Origin: Anisodus tanguticus
Lineage: Eukaryota; Streptophyta; Magnoliopsida; Solanales; Solanaceae
NCBI GenBank assembly: GCA_034509755.1
Contig: CM067550.1
Coordinates: 1,853,001 to 1,917,000 of the forward strand
Direction of reading: 5' to 3'
Length of the DNA stretch: 64,000 nucleotides
Part shown: piece by piece, positions 34,833-45,202 of the stretch
Position numbering within the stretch: the first letter of the stretch is position 1
How the letters are laid out: the number at the start of each line of letters is the position of its first letter
Translations under genes and position numbers: made by a program
The notes under the pieces: model-generated
Databases searched by the model: none
The model's input: the letters and a program-made list of their open reading frames with translations, nothing else
Told to the model about the DNA's origin: nothing

Positions 34833-36232
34833 ATGACTCATATCCTTTAAAATCCATGATTTTCTTATGTAATTCTTACATATCTGTGCATATTTTTAGA
34901 TTGGGTTTCAATTTTTTATTGTTTTGATTGGTAAATTTGTTAGCATTTGCCAAAGTTTGGTGAGTTTTGTGGGTATTTGAATTTGGTTGAGATTTATTCT
35001 TACTTCTGTTTTTATGATGCTTTTTTGAAACTTTTGTGTGTTTTATAATTTATTCTTAACGACCTTTTTTTTGTTTCGTTTTCTGGAAACCTTAAATTTG
35101 AGATTTAATGTTCTTTTCTTGTTTTATGGTGCTTTCTTGGCAATTTTTGTGGGTTATTTGAAATCTAATCAGATTTGTGTTTGCTTTCGTGTTTTGTGGT
35201 ATTTTTCGTTCTGTTTTGTAATTGATCCAAGTTTTAATTGTTATTGTAAATAACCTTTTGTTAAAGATTGTACCTTTTTGTGGGTACTTCAAATAGGACG
35301 AGATCTGTCTCCTTTTGTGTGTAATTTTGTGGGTACGTGAAATTTAATAGATCTACTTTTTGTTTTTTTAGTTTTATGTTGCGATTTTGTTCTGGATTTG
35401 TATATTTGTGTTGCCTTGACTAAATCAAACGAGGAAATCAGAGAGAAAAGGATCGGGAAAGAGCTGCAGCTCGGACTGGTAAAAACAAGAAAAACGATGA
35501 TGGTTTGACTCCTGAGCAGCGCCGTGAAAGGTACATATTTTCCTTATTTCTTAATTGTACTTGTTGTATCATACTTCCAAGATTAGGTTTTATGTATGTA
35601 GAGGTCGATGGTTTGCTGGTTAGAGTTATGCAAAGATTATTTTTGCAGGGTTTAATTCGGTGGTGGGGGCAGGAATTTTGTCAAGGGGGTTCAAAAATTA
35701 AAGAAACTGTTGTTAGGGAGACTCGAACTCACATGCTATATGTAAATTTTAACCCCCTTTACCACTGAGCAAAGCTTTTGATTTGTGATAAGGACAGTTA
35801 ATATACACACATAAAATAATATTTTAACCCTATATACACCGTGTAATTTTTCGACGAAGGGGGTTCGGATGAACCCACCCCCTGAGCTCTATGAAGATCG
35901 GCCCCTGTGGTACTAGTTAGACTATTAGTTATGCGAGATTGTAAATTGGTAACCAAACAACGTACTTAGTATGCTGATTTTTATACATAACGACTAAACT
36001 ACTACCAAATGTGGTACTAGTTATGCTGATTCTAATACATGGATAACTCACTTCCTAACCAGCAACCAAACGACGCCTTAGCCTTCTGTTTATTGGTATT
36101 GGATTTTGAGTTTTATTTTATATGTTTGTTGAATGTAGAGATGCAAAAGCTCTGCAAGAGAAGGCTGCAAAGAAAGCAACAAAAGAGGCAGCAGGGGGTA
36201 GCAATGCTGGAAATAAGGACACCAAGAAATAG
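34833..36232 (+). CDS. SERF/4F5 family small EDRK-rich protein
   Basis: Three coding exons are at 34833-34839, 35431-35530 and 36139-36232, joining in frame to 66 residues. The protein starts MTRGNQREKDRERAAAR, the hallmark of the 4F5/SERF family, followed by a Lys/Asp linker, LTPEQRRERDAKALQEK and a Lys-rich Gly/Ser tail. SERF proteins are small, highly charged and mostly disordered. Animal homologs (MOAG-4/SERF) speed amyloid aggregation, while the plant role is not established. Length is normal. The first exon supplies only ATG ACT C. This start is the only one that restores MTRGN, and it requires an AT-AC intron. The second intron is GT-AG and carries two MITE remnants. A 5' TATAAAT fits. 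The organisation is unusual only in intron 1. Confidence 0.92.
34840..35430 (+). other. U12-type AT-AC spliceosomal intron of the SERF gene
   Basis: The intron begins ATATCCTTT, exactly the U12 5' splice-site consensus. It ends TTGCCTTGACTAAATCAAAC: CCTTGAC fits the U12 branch-site consensus, and the branch A (35419) is 11 nt before the AC end. Removing it joins ATGACTC to GAGGAAATCAG, giving MTRGNQ. No GT-AG alternative yields this N-terminus. Confidence 0.9.
35646..35907. mobile_element. hAT-like MITE in SERF intron 2
   Basis: It is bounded by CAGGG and CCCCTG, with TCAAGGGGGTTCAAAAATTA and GACGAAGGGGGTTCGGATG inside. This is the same broad family as 17143-17364. No 8-bp duplication was found. 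Confidence 0.6.
35908..36081. mobile_element. TIR MITE fragment related to 50342-50601
   Basis: The right end CTAACCAGCAACCAAACGAC and the repeated GTTATGCTGATT...TAATACATG word match the element in the protease gene intron. The left end is eroded. Confidence 0.6.
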
Positions 36233-37164
36233 AAAGCTAGGTGTTGTTTACATGTATTGCAGTCAGTAATTCGTCATTCCCTCTTGTTTGTCATGGTATT
36301 CACTATTTAAATGCTGTCAGTCAATACAACCCGATACAACTGAATTGTCAATCCATCCGTTTTTGAACTATCTTGTCTTTCTTTTAACATGGTAAACTCC
36401 ACCTCCTAACCACGAAGGAGACAGATAGTGGCGTTTGCCACTTTTTTCTTTGATATCTTGAACGCCCAACCTCATGATTGGAGGTGGACGGTCTTGCTTC
36501 GTTGTCTGTTTTTCAGTTGTTGCAAAACTTATGTCAATTATGCTGATAGAGAGTTTTAACTCACCTCGTGCGTAGAATTTATGCAACGGCAAGGCAGGGT
36601 AGATGTGATATCAATGTCCTTAGTGAAGCATTTTGTGTCGTTTGCAAGTTTGTTTATTGTGTTGTTTCTCAACTCTGGCTTAAAGGTAAAAAGACAAGGT
36701 AAAATTCACCAGTGGTTTTGTAGTTGTATTTCCTCCTAAGTACGCAAGGAAGGCCTTATTGGTGTCCAAAAATTCTGCACTGTATTTTGTAGATGCAAAT
36801 TATGGTCTAAGATGCGAGATTTCAGATTCTGTGGATAAATTTTATATAACTTTACGAGAGTTGTGATCTTTCTGGTGTTGTACCTTCCAACATCCAGGGT
36901 TTCAGAATTAAAATAGGTGGTTCGAGACAGTTTATATGGATTAAGACTAGATAATAGTTCCTGCATCTGCCTGGTTGATACATTATTACCTCACTATATA
37001 GAGGATTCGAGGAGCTAGCTTCCGTGAGTAATAATGTTATCCCTTGATTTTCCTCTGAAGTTCTCGATCATACCTTATCGGCGTTCATCCATAGAAAAGA
37101 TACTGAATAACTGATGCTTTTAACTTTAGATTCTCGCTGGTTAGGGGTTATCAAGGTTGTTGCA
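36233..37164. other. SERF 3' flank
   Basis: 3' untranslated sequence, then unrecognised spacer. Confidence 0.5.
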
Positions 37165-37397
37165 TAATGGTCAATGAAGCGAGTGAAAACCATGAGTGGA
37201 CTAGGGTTTAAATTCTAGCAAAAACGAAGATGATCTTGATAGTTTCTTCCTATCTGCCTAAGCCTTGGTGGTCAAACTTTGATACCTATGCTGGTTGGTG
37301 TGAGGTAGTAGGTATTACGTGGAATAATCGAATACACGTGAAGTAGTTTAAGTGCAATGCAAGTTGGTTCGGGCACCATCATTATTCTTTTTTTTTA
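37165..37397 (+). mobile_element. Degenerate SINE, same family as 13105-13407
   Basis: B-box-like TAGGGTTTAAATTCTAGC, then CCTAAGCCTTGGTGG, GATACCTATGCTGGTTGGTG, GAGGTAGTAGGTATTACGTG and GGGCACC appear in the family order. The 3' end is T-rich rather than A-rich. Confidence 0.6.
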
Positions 37398-37887
37398 AAA
37401 AGGACCTAGAAAGCTGGCCTTAATGTCTGAGTTTACAAAGAATTTAGTTGAAAGCTTCTTACAGATTGGACATATGCATAATGACTTGCAATTCACCGTT
37501 GACATTTCCAGTTTACATAACTTTGTTTGCAAGATAATGTGTTCATGTCTGGATAGTTGTATCTGAACCGCCTATGCCCGTGATTTTGTTCTGTTGCGTC
37601 GTTCCTACAACTCAAATTGCTCTCAGCGCTATGATTTCTTTAGAATCTCCAGCTTTACAAGTTCTTAGCCCTCGTCTTTGTATCATTGCTCAGAATGAGG
37701 AAAACCGTCAGTCATGAAATCTGACAGTATTTCAGATTTTTGTTGTTTAAATGGCTTGAGAAAACTCCCTACTGGTTTAGTATCTTGGGTTAAGATTGAT
37801 GTTAGATTGTTTGTAAAGAGTGAGTAGGTGTTCTTTTGACTTGAAAATAGAACATTCACGTCCAGTTGCTGCTTTAGATGCTGCAAT

Positions 37888-37944
37888 TTAAGAAGAAAAG
37901 GAAAAGAAGAAGAAGAAGAAAAGGAAAAGAAGAAGAAGAAGATG
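37888..37944 (+). repeat. AAG-rich purine tract
   Basis: About 55 bases of GAAGAA and GAAAAG units with almost no pyrimidines. It lies just before a MITE. Confidence 0.85.
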
Positions 37945-37979
37945 GATTTATTGTTGGTCAGAACCTGAAATAATTACTA

Positions 37980-38203
37980 CTTCCCCGCCCGCCCTAATTT
38001 ATGTGATACTCTTTCATTTAAGTAAAAATAACGATTTTTTAATATTTAGCAACATTTTAACTTTAAAATTCTCATTTTACCCCCTAATGAGATGATTTAT
38101 AGCATAAAATTTCGGCTATAGATCACAAGTTTCAAAAATTATTTTTTCTCTCTTAAACTTCATGCTCAGTCAAACATTTTGACGTACATAAGGACAGAGG
38201 GAG
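37980..38203. mobile_element. Stowaway-like MITE
   Basis: After TA it reads CTTCCCCGCCCGCCCTAATT, and it ends ACATAAGGACAGAGGGAG, inverted relatives of the CTCCCTCCGTCCC terminus. The right TA has become TG. Confidence 0.75.
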
Positions 38204-38521
38204 TGTTTCTTTCTTTTTTTCATTTTATAAGGCACTATTTTCTGATTAATTTGTCCACAAAGAGAATGTTATCTTTGTATATTTGGAAATGATTTAATTT
38301 TATTTTTTTCATGTTTATCCTTAATAACATGTTTTACAGCCATTTATAAAAATAGGATGGCTGATTTAATACTATAAATTTTAAAAGTTCTTTTTTTCTT
38401 TCTTTTAAGTTCTGTGCTTAGTGAAATTTCGCCATATATACTGAAACGATGGAGTAGTAAAAGTGTTCCATTTAATATGCTAAAGTTTTCAAATGAGATG
38501 ATACACTGATGTCGCATTTGA

Positions 38522-38753
38522 AATGTGCAACCACCATAGATAACCTGAGCGTATTTCAATGGCATGATTATTAACATTAGAGATGAGCCCAAATGAATAG
38601 TGGCGAGCGTTAAACCAAAAATATTTGTTTCCCATTAACATGTGCTGTATAATAGGAAAGCAACCAAAAAAAGAACATTACAATTTTTTAACATAATGTT
38701 AATAATCATGCCATTGAAATGCCGCTCAGGTTATCTATGGTGGCTGCACATTG
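38522..38753. repeat. Inverted repeat with ~58-bp arms
   Basis: The arm at 38522-38579 pairs with the arm at 38695-38753 (CATTTCAATGGCATGA-type sequence and its complement, ATAGATAACCTGAGCG and its complement), with only a few mismatches. The spacer is about 115 nt. No coding potential. Confidence 0.9.
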
Positions 38754-39985
38754 TAAAAAGAACATTACCTTCAAACGTAGGAATTATAAATTCATGCTAA
38801 TTTTAAGAGCTTATTTAATTTGATTTATTACTAAAGAAAAGGTGAATTAATGGCTGGTCATATTCTGTTCTTTCCTGTAAAGTCAAATTTGTATAATATA
38901 CAATATTTCAACATGGTACAGATTCAACTTACTCCTATAATAAATTTTTTTGGCTTATGATTTCTTAATGTTTGAAAAGTTAAGTATTTAACATTAATAT
39001 ATCTCAAATGTAATTAATTTAATTAAGTTTATACAGTAAATATCACAAATACACCATATATGCAGATATTTTTTAAGCTTTCCATAATTATGGTATATTT
39101 TTTATAAATGTTTCTAAATCAACATACAAGAATTTAAATTCAATAATGAAGGTAATTAATGTTATGTATATTATATTATAAATTTATAATCCAAAAAGTT
39201 GTTGTATACTTACTGAATAAATGATGAATAATAATAGTATATATGAGTGTATTATTATTACATATTTCTTATTAATGATATGCATAAATAGTATAATATT
39301 TGTATATTACTATTATAGACATTGAATATAATCAGAATGCATAGATAATATTATTTGGACAAGCATATTATGAAATATATGATAATATTATATTATATTC
39401 ATGTATATAGTGCATAATATTATATTATTTAACATATGATGAATATAAGATATATACTATAAAAAAAGTAAATCAACATAAGATATAAGGTCTATTTGAG
39501 ATCCAAATTAGACATCACCAACTCACAAATACACATTTTCTTTAGAAACTTTGGCGTGAGAATTAAACTTTTCTTCTCCTTCTATGAGTCTTTTGGTGGG
39601 ATATTAATTCTAATAAAGAGCAAGAGAATGCTAATAAAGAGCAAGAGAATAAATTTGGATCCCTAATTTAGTGGGATATTAATTCTACCATTTCTTTAAG
39701 TACGCCAAAAAGTAATAATATCTGCTATTTTTGAAGAGTTTTAAAAATTATGCTATTTATGTATGTAAATTTATAAGCTTGATCCATCACGTAAATTTCT
39801 CAAAAATATACCATCTCACTGTATACAACCCAACAAGTCACATCCACACCATGTTAAATGCTTTATTGGTCATGTTTACAAGCAAATAAACTACATCTGC
39901 TAGGACAAATTAAGTTGACCAAAAGCATATATGACAATTGCTTATACTACTACAAGTATATAACAAAAAAAAGAAGAAGAAAGTC
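38754..39985. other. Very AT-rich intergenic stretch
   Basis: The sequence is dominated by A and T, with TATATA-like runs around 39170-39450. AATAAAGAGCAAGAGAAT is directly doubled at about 39613-39652. No gene was seen. Confidence 0.6.
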
Positions 39986-40350
39986 ATCTAGAGGGTCAGC
40001 TTGCTGGCAGGGGGTCAACTTTGCGGCCTTAGGGTCGCAAGTTCGATTCTCCCCTCCGGATATCGTCCTCCGGGGCACATACATGTGGTAAAGCCTGGGC
40101 GCTAAAAGCTGCGCGGGCATGTTGCAGTGTGGGTTCGGTCTCCGCCAAGCCTTGTGGATGGGGCCTGTGGGGGGGTCAACCTTGTAGCATTGATCCGTTG
40201 GACGCAAGCCAGACACTGACCATGTGTGCACATCCCGCGATTTACCTGGTGGTGGGGTGCTGAAGGACCGGTCCCATCATCTCCAGGACGTTTGGGTAAT
40301 ACCAGTGAAGTAATCAGGCGCAAGCCTGGAAACCTGAATTATCAAAAAAA
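39986..40350 (+). mobile_element. Full-length tRNA-derived SINE (~360 bp) with poly(A)
   Basis: It has an A-box-like GGTCAGCTTGCTGG, a B-box GCAAGTTCGATTCTC, a GC-rich body with GCGCGGGCATGTTGC and GTTCGGTCTCCGCCAAGC, then an A run. AAAAGAAGAAGAAAGTC ends the left flank (to 39985) and recurs after the tail (to 40380), a long target duplication. Confidence 0.85.
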
Positions 40351-40380
40351 AAAAAAAAGAAGAAGAAGAAGAAGAAAGTC

Positions 40381-41597
40381 TTTTAATTGTAGGCTTGTAG
40401 CTGAAGCAATTAGAACATGCATCTAACAAGCAAAGGTGTGCCTTTCTCCTGACATTTATTCTCACTTTATGATAAGTTGTAGTAGTATATTGTTTGTTGA
40501 GTTTATGTTTTGTATATTATAAAGATTTTTTTACGCTACTAGGTTAAGTTGACCTATAATAACATACGACTATTTCTATCAAGTCTTGATGCGGTGACTT
40601 GAAAAAAGAGCGATTACCTACTATGACTGGTTAAATTGTATATTATCAATAAATATGATTCTAGAGAACTGTTGAAAATTTACTAAATGTGAAATTAAGT
40701 ATATCCCATTAATTTATAACTCGAACGATTGGGCCCGCACGTCGGAAACGTCGTTTCCACACACGTGCACACGTAGTGCCAAGTATCGCAAATTTCATTA
40801 GTAAAAGAGATATTGGTACGTATGTAATACGTTTGAGACATAGAATTATGGACGGTTATTGGCCAAATGACAAAGTATTTCATGTTGGTAAAGGAAGGAA
40901 GAAGTGTACGAAGTGTAAGATGAAACGAGTCGGAAATCGCCGTGGAGCAGTGAAGGGCTGCGGCGCCGAAGCGCCGCGGCGCATGGCTAAATTGGGCGGC
41001 CGATTCTTTGGAGCGCGGCGCTTCGGAGCCAGAAAACTGCGACGGGAAGTTGGAAAAATCTGACATTTGGGCTGGTTTTGGAGCATTGATTCTCCATTAC
41101 TTGCTACATGAATTCAACCATTATATGGATAGTGTATAGAATGTGTATAGATAGTGTATACTTCGGTTATGTTTTGTAAATTATATGGCAGAAGGGTACA
41201 TTTACATAATTTTTTCTTAATTATTAGGCACTTTATTTTGCACGGATTGGACTTATAGTATTCTCATAGGCTAATTTTAATGGCCATAATCAATCCTATA
41301 AACAAACTTAACTACAATAAAGAAAGATAAATAAGTCTAAGCATATATTTTTGGTGAGACATAAATAAAGGAAAAATCACGCTTTAAAGTTTATATGTTC
41401 GCGGTTTTAACTTTTTTAAATAGTGTATTTTAAATTAATAATTTGTATATATTAAATAATTTTTTAAAGATAAATATAAAATTTGAATCAAAGCTAGCTT
41501 CGCTCTTGAGGCAAATACTTCTAGAATATAAGCCTTTGATTATTAAATCAAAATTAACCACAAATCACTTTGCATTAACAACCCTAACTCCTAATTA
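40381..41597. other. Intergenic stretch with a GC-rich island
   Basis: Mostly AT-rich, but 40930-41050 is strongly GC-rich, with GCGCCGAAGCGCCGCGGCGC and the inverted GGCGCTTCGGAGCC. A 95-codon open frame crosses it and has no recognisable domain. Confidence 0.55.
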
Positions 41598-42684
41598 GGG
41601 CTATTCAAAAATTGATTCGGACCGGCAAAATGGACAGAATCGGACAGGGCCAGACCAAAAAAGACAAGACCCAAGACAACCGGTCTGGTCTTCGGGTCGG
41701 GATTTTTTTTCCGAGTTCCGGTACGGTCCGGTCTAAACCCGAAATAATCCGGGACCGGATCAGACCCGGTTATAAAAATAAAGAAATCATTTACGTTAGG
41801 CTATAGTCGATTTTTTACTAAGATTAAGTTCTCAGTTTAGTTAAATTATTAATTTATTATTATATTCTCAAGGAAATTATATTTATATGAGATATGACGG
41901 CTACGAAGCAAATCGCAATTAAAAACCCCCTTGAATACCAACACTAGCAACCTGCCACTCATATCTGCCAACCTCTTATTCTTTACTTTAAATTTTTCCT
42001 TCCAATTTTCCAACTCTAATCCCTTAATCAGTTTACAGCGTGTTGTCGGCATTGCCGCATTACAGACAGTTTCTCCATCAACAACAGTAAGTCAAGATTA
42101 TAATTTATTTGCTTCCCATGCCTTTTCATTTGGTTAATGCTTGTTTAATTATTTAGTTTCATATTTTTTATATGTCTATGCTATGAATTGTGTGAAGTTA
42201 TGATTAAAATTAATTTATTAGTTCTTTTTTAAAAAGTCATTTATTAGTAATATTATGTTAAAAAAATCATTTATTATTATAGCGCATCATTAGATTCATA
42301 CTACATATTATACTATATTAGTGTATTATAATTTATTTGCTTCCCAATTCTTTTCATTCTTCTTATTTTCTTATACTTTAATTGCATTTTTTTTTGGATC
42401 TCTAATGCCCATGAACCGTATCCGTATGGTCCGTAGTGATAAATATCCAAGTACTTTAAGCTTCAATACATGAATTTTGATCAAATTTAAAAGAGATTAA
42501 ATTAGTCAAATTACTTCGACATACCAGATTTATAATAAAGCTAATACAAATTTGAACTTTCTTTAGAATCGGTCCCGTCCGGTTCAGGACCGATAATTGC
42601 CGGTCCGATCTTCCATTTTATAATTTTCGGTCTTCGGTCCAGTCCGGTCCGGTCCGATCCGGGTTTGGACCTGTGAACATCCCC
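41598..42684. mobile_element. hAT-like non-autonomous transposon, ~1.09 kb
   Basis: Ends GGGCTATTCA and TGAACATCCCC are imperfect inverted copies, flanked by ACTCCTAATTA on both sides (41587-41597 and 42685-42695). Subterminal regions carry many GGTCCGG/CCGGACC words in both directions (about 41620-41770 and 42565-42660), as in hAT transposase-binding arrays. The middle is AT-rich with no transposase. Confidence 0.8.
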
Positions 42685-43390
42685 ACTCCTAATTACCATA
42701 TCGAGAGGTTTTTAAACTCACACAAAAGGATTTTGTTCTCCTTCATTGTCTTTACTTTTCTTTTTTCATGATTTTTTTCCTTCTCTAATCAGTATAGTAG
42801 ACTAGGAAGTGCCCCAAAACCCCATTTTTTTCTTTTTCATTTTTTACGTTTTTGTTTTTTGTTTTTTGTTTTTTGTTTTTGCTCCTTTTATATGATATAC
42901 TAAATCTATACTCTTCTTATGTGACCAATAATTTCTTGAAATTACTGGGGAAAATCCCTTTACTTTTTTCATCCATAATTTCAGGTGAGAATCTTTAATG
43001 CTACTACCCCTTTTCTTGAACTTCTTTTTTACTTGGATATGTATATGTATATATAGACTTGTTATTATTGGAAAGAAATAATAAAGATAAATGATTTTTT
43101 GGGTACCCTTTTGAGTTTCAATCTCATGGATATGAATATTGAAGGTACCCCCCCCCCCCCCCCAAAAAAAAAGAACTTTTTTTAGTTGATGTGTTTCTTG
43201 TTTAGTTGTTGGAGTTTTGTGAATGGTTTGTTTTGGGTATTTTGGTATTGATTGTAAAGAGTATGAATTGTGAAACTGTGAGATGGTTATTAAAGTTGCA
43301 ATCTTTAATCCACTAGCTAGATGTTGGTGCTGGTGCTGTTTAGTTTCTTTACTTTTATCAATTCTTATCTGACATTCTTTATCACGTGTT

Positions 43391-43512
43391 CTCTTGAGCC
43401 GAGAGTCGTTCGGATACAAGCTCCCTACCTTTCCCAAGTGATAAGGTCTGCGTACACTCTACCCTCCTCAAGACCCACTTGTGGGATTACACTGGGTATG
43501 TTGTTGTTGTTA
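43391..43512 (+). mobile_element. TS SINE
   Basis: CTTGAGCCGAGAGTCGTTCG, AAGGTCTGCGTACACTCTAC, CCCACTTGTGGGATTACACT and GTATGTTGTTGTTGTT appear in TS order. It is slightly 5' truncated. Confidence 0.9.
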
Positions 43513-43520
43513 AGATTGAA

Positions 43521-45196
43521 GAGCAATGAATAAGATATGTTTAGTTGATTTATTCTTATATTAAGTTATTCTTTATCAGATGAAATTGAATTTTTTACTA
43601 GACTTGGAATCTTGTCTAGTTTGGTTTCTTAGTCATTTTAGGCTTATTTGTATCATGAGCTTCTGTCGTGTATTCATCTAAGTGAGTGATTTTTGAGAGT
43701 AGGTTTTAAGGAATAAGGTTAGGACAAAGGCCAAAAGTGGTGCCTATGAAATATTCCAACTTGGTTATTTGAGCTATGTATTAGTGTAGTGTATTAAGGG
43801 TGTTTGAACTTTTTTGGATTCGATTGTATTAAAAGCAATGAATAAGATATGTTTAGTTGTTTCATTTCTTATATTAAGTTTTCCTTTATTAGCTGACCTC
43901 AACTTGTTTGGGACTGAAGCGTAGTAGTACTAGTAGTAGTTGTTGTATTAAGATTATTGAAATGTTTACTAGACTTGCAATCTTTCTAGTTTTTCCCTTC
44001 AGTACAAGATCCAGTTTTGGTTTTTTAGTCATGTTATCCTTTTCAAGTGAACCCCAAAGTTTGGGTGATGAGCTTCTGTCATCTAGTCATCTAAGTGAGT
44101 GATTTTTGAGAGTAGGTTTTAAGGAATAAGGTTAGGATGAAGGCTAAAAGTGGTACCTATGGAATATTCTAACTTGGTTATTTGATCTATGTATTATTGT
44201 ATTGTATTAAGGGTGTTTGAACTTTTTTGGATTCGATTGTATTAAGAGCAATGAATAAGATATGTTTAGTTGTTTCATTTCTTATAGTATTAAGTTTTCC
44301 TTTATTAGCTGAGCTCAACTTGTTTGGGACTGAGGCGTAGTAGCAGTAGTTGCTGTTGTGTTAAGATTTTCAGATGAAATTGAAATGTTTACTAGACTTG
44401 CAATCTTGTCTTGTTTTTTACCTTCAGTACAAGATCCAGTTTTTGGTTTCTTAGTCATTTTAGCCTATTTATGTGAATCCCAATGTTTGTGTGATGAGCT
44501 TTTGTCATGTATTCAGCTAAGCAAGTGATTTTTGAGAGTAGGTTTTAAGGACTAAGATTAGGGAGAAGGCCAAAAGTGGTGCCTATGAAATATTCTAACT
44601 TGGTTATTTGAGTAGTGTATTGTATTAAGAATGTTTGAACTTTTTTGGATTCGATTATGTTAAGAGCAATGAATAAGATATGTTTACTTGTTGCATTTCT
44701 TATATTGAGTTTTCCTTTATTAGCTGACCTCAACATTGTTTGGGACTGAGGTGTAGTAGTAGTAGTTGTTGTATTAAGATTTTCAGATGAAATTGAAACG
44801 TTTACTAGACTTGCAATCTTGTCTTGTTTTTTCCCTTCAGCACAAGATCCAGTTTTTGATTTTTTTAATCAATTTAGCCTATTTATGTGAACCCCAATGT
44901 TTGTGTGATGAGCGTGTGTCATGTATTCATCTAAGTGAGTGATTTTTGAGAGTAGATTTTAAGGAATAAGGTTAGGAAGAAAAAGTGGTGCCTATGAAAT
45001 ATTCTAACTTGGTTATTTGAGCTGTGTATTAGTGTATTGTACTATCGGAAACAACCTCTCTACCCCACAAAGGTAGGGGTAAGGTATGCGTACACCCACC
45101 CTCCCCAGGCCCTACTTGTGGTATTACACTGGGTTGTTGTTGTTGTATTAGTGTATTGTACTGAGGGTGTTTGAACTTTTCTGGATTCGATTGTAG
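43521..45196 (+). repeat. Four tandem repeats (~414-bp unit) in the 5' UTR intron
   Basis: Units start at 43521, 43833, 44246 and 44664, each opening with (G/A)AGCAATGAATAAGATATG and closing with TTTTTGGATTCGATTGTA. Unit 1 is ~312 bp and lacks a segment containing CTCAACTTGTTTGGGACTGA and the GTAGTAGTTGTTG tail. Units 2 and 3 are 413 and 418 bp. Unit 4 is 533 bp because a TS SINE entered it. The last unit's end is the splice acceptor. Confidence 0.92.
45044..45143 (+). mobile_element. 5'-truncated TS SINE with 19-bp target duplication
   Basis: ATCGGAAACAACCTCTCTAC to GGGTTGTTGTTG. TGTATTAGTGTATTGTACT occurs exactly on both sides (45025-45043 and 45144-45162). Confidence 0.95.
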
Positions 45197-45202
45197 GGAA
45201 TT

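Larger units (their letters stand above)
42696..45196 (+). promoter_or_regulatory. Promoter, 5' leader and 5' UTR intron of the protease gene
   Basis: A leader exon is inferred to end at 42985 (CATAATTTCAG|GTGAGAATC), after a T-rich and GTTTTTT-rich stretch. The intron runs to the acceptor GATTGTAG at 45196, six bases before the ATG. It holds a TS SINE, a 16-C/9-A homopolymer (43148-43172) and four tandem repeats. Confidence 0.55.

Noticed and set aside
34833..35530. GT-AG model for the first SERF intron
   Set aside because: No GT donor after an ATG and no AG acceptor before 35431 gives the conserved MTRGNQ start. The AT-AC model does so exactly.
40776..41063. 95-residue basic open frame on +
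   Set aside because: It crosses the GC-rich island, has no domain, no splice context and no promoter. The Lys/Arg richness comes from base composition.
42844..43437. 197-residue open frame on -
   Set aside because: It is low-complexity translation of T-rich leader and intron sequence, antisense to the protease gene leader.
43521..45196. CRISPR-like array
   Set aside because: The units are contiguous ~414-bp repeats in a plant intron, not short repeats with spacers.
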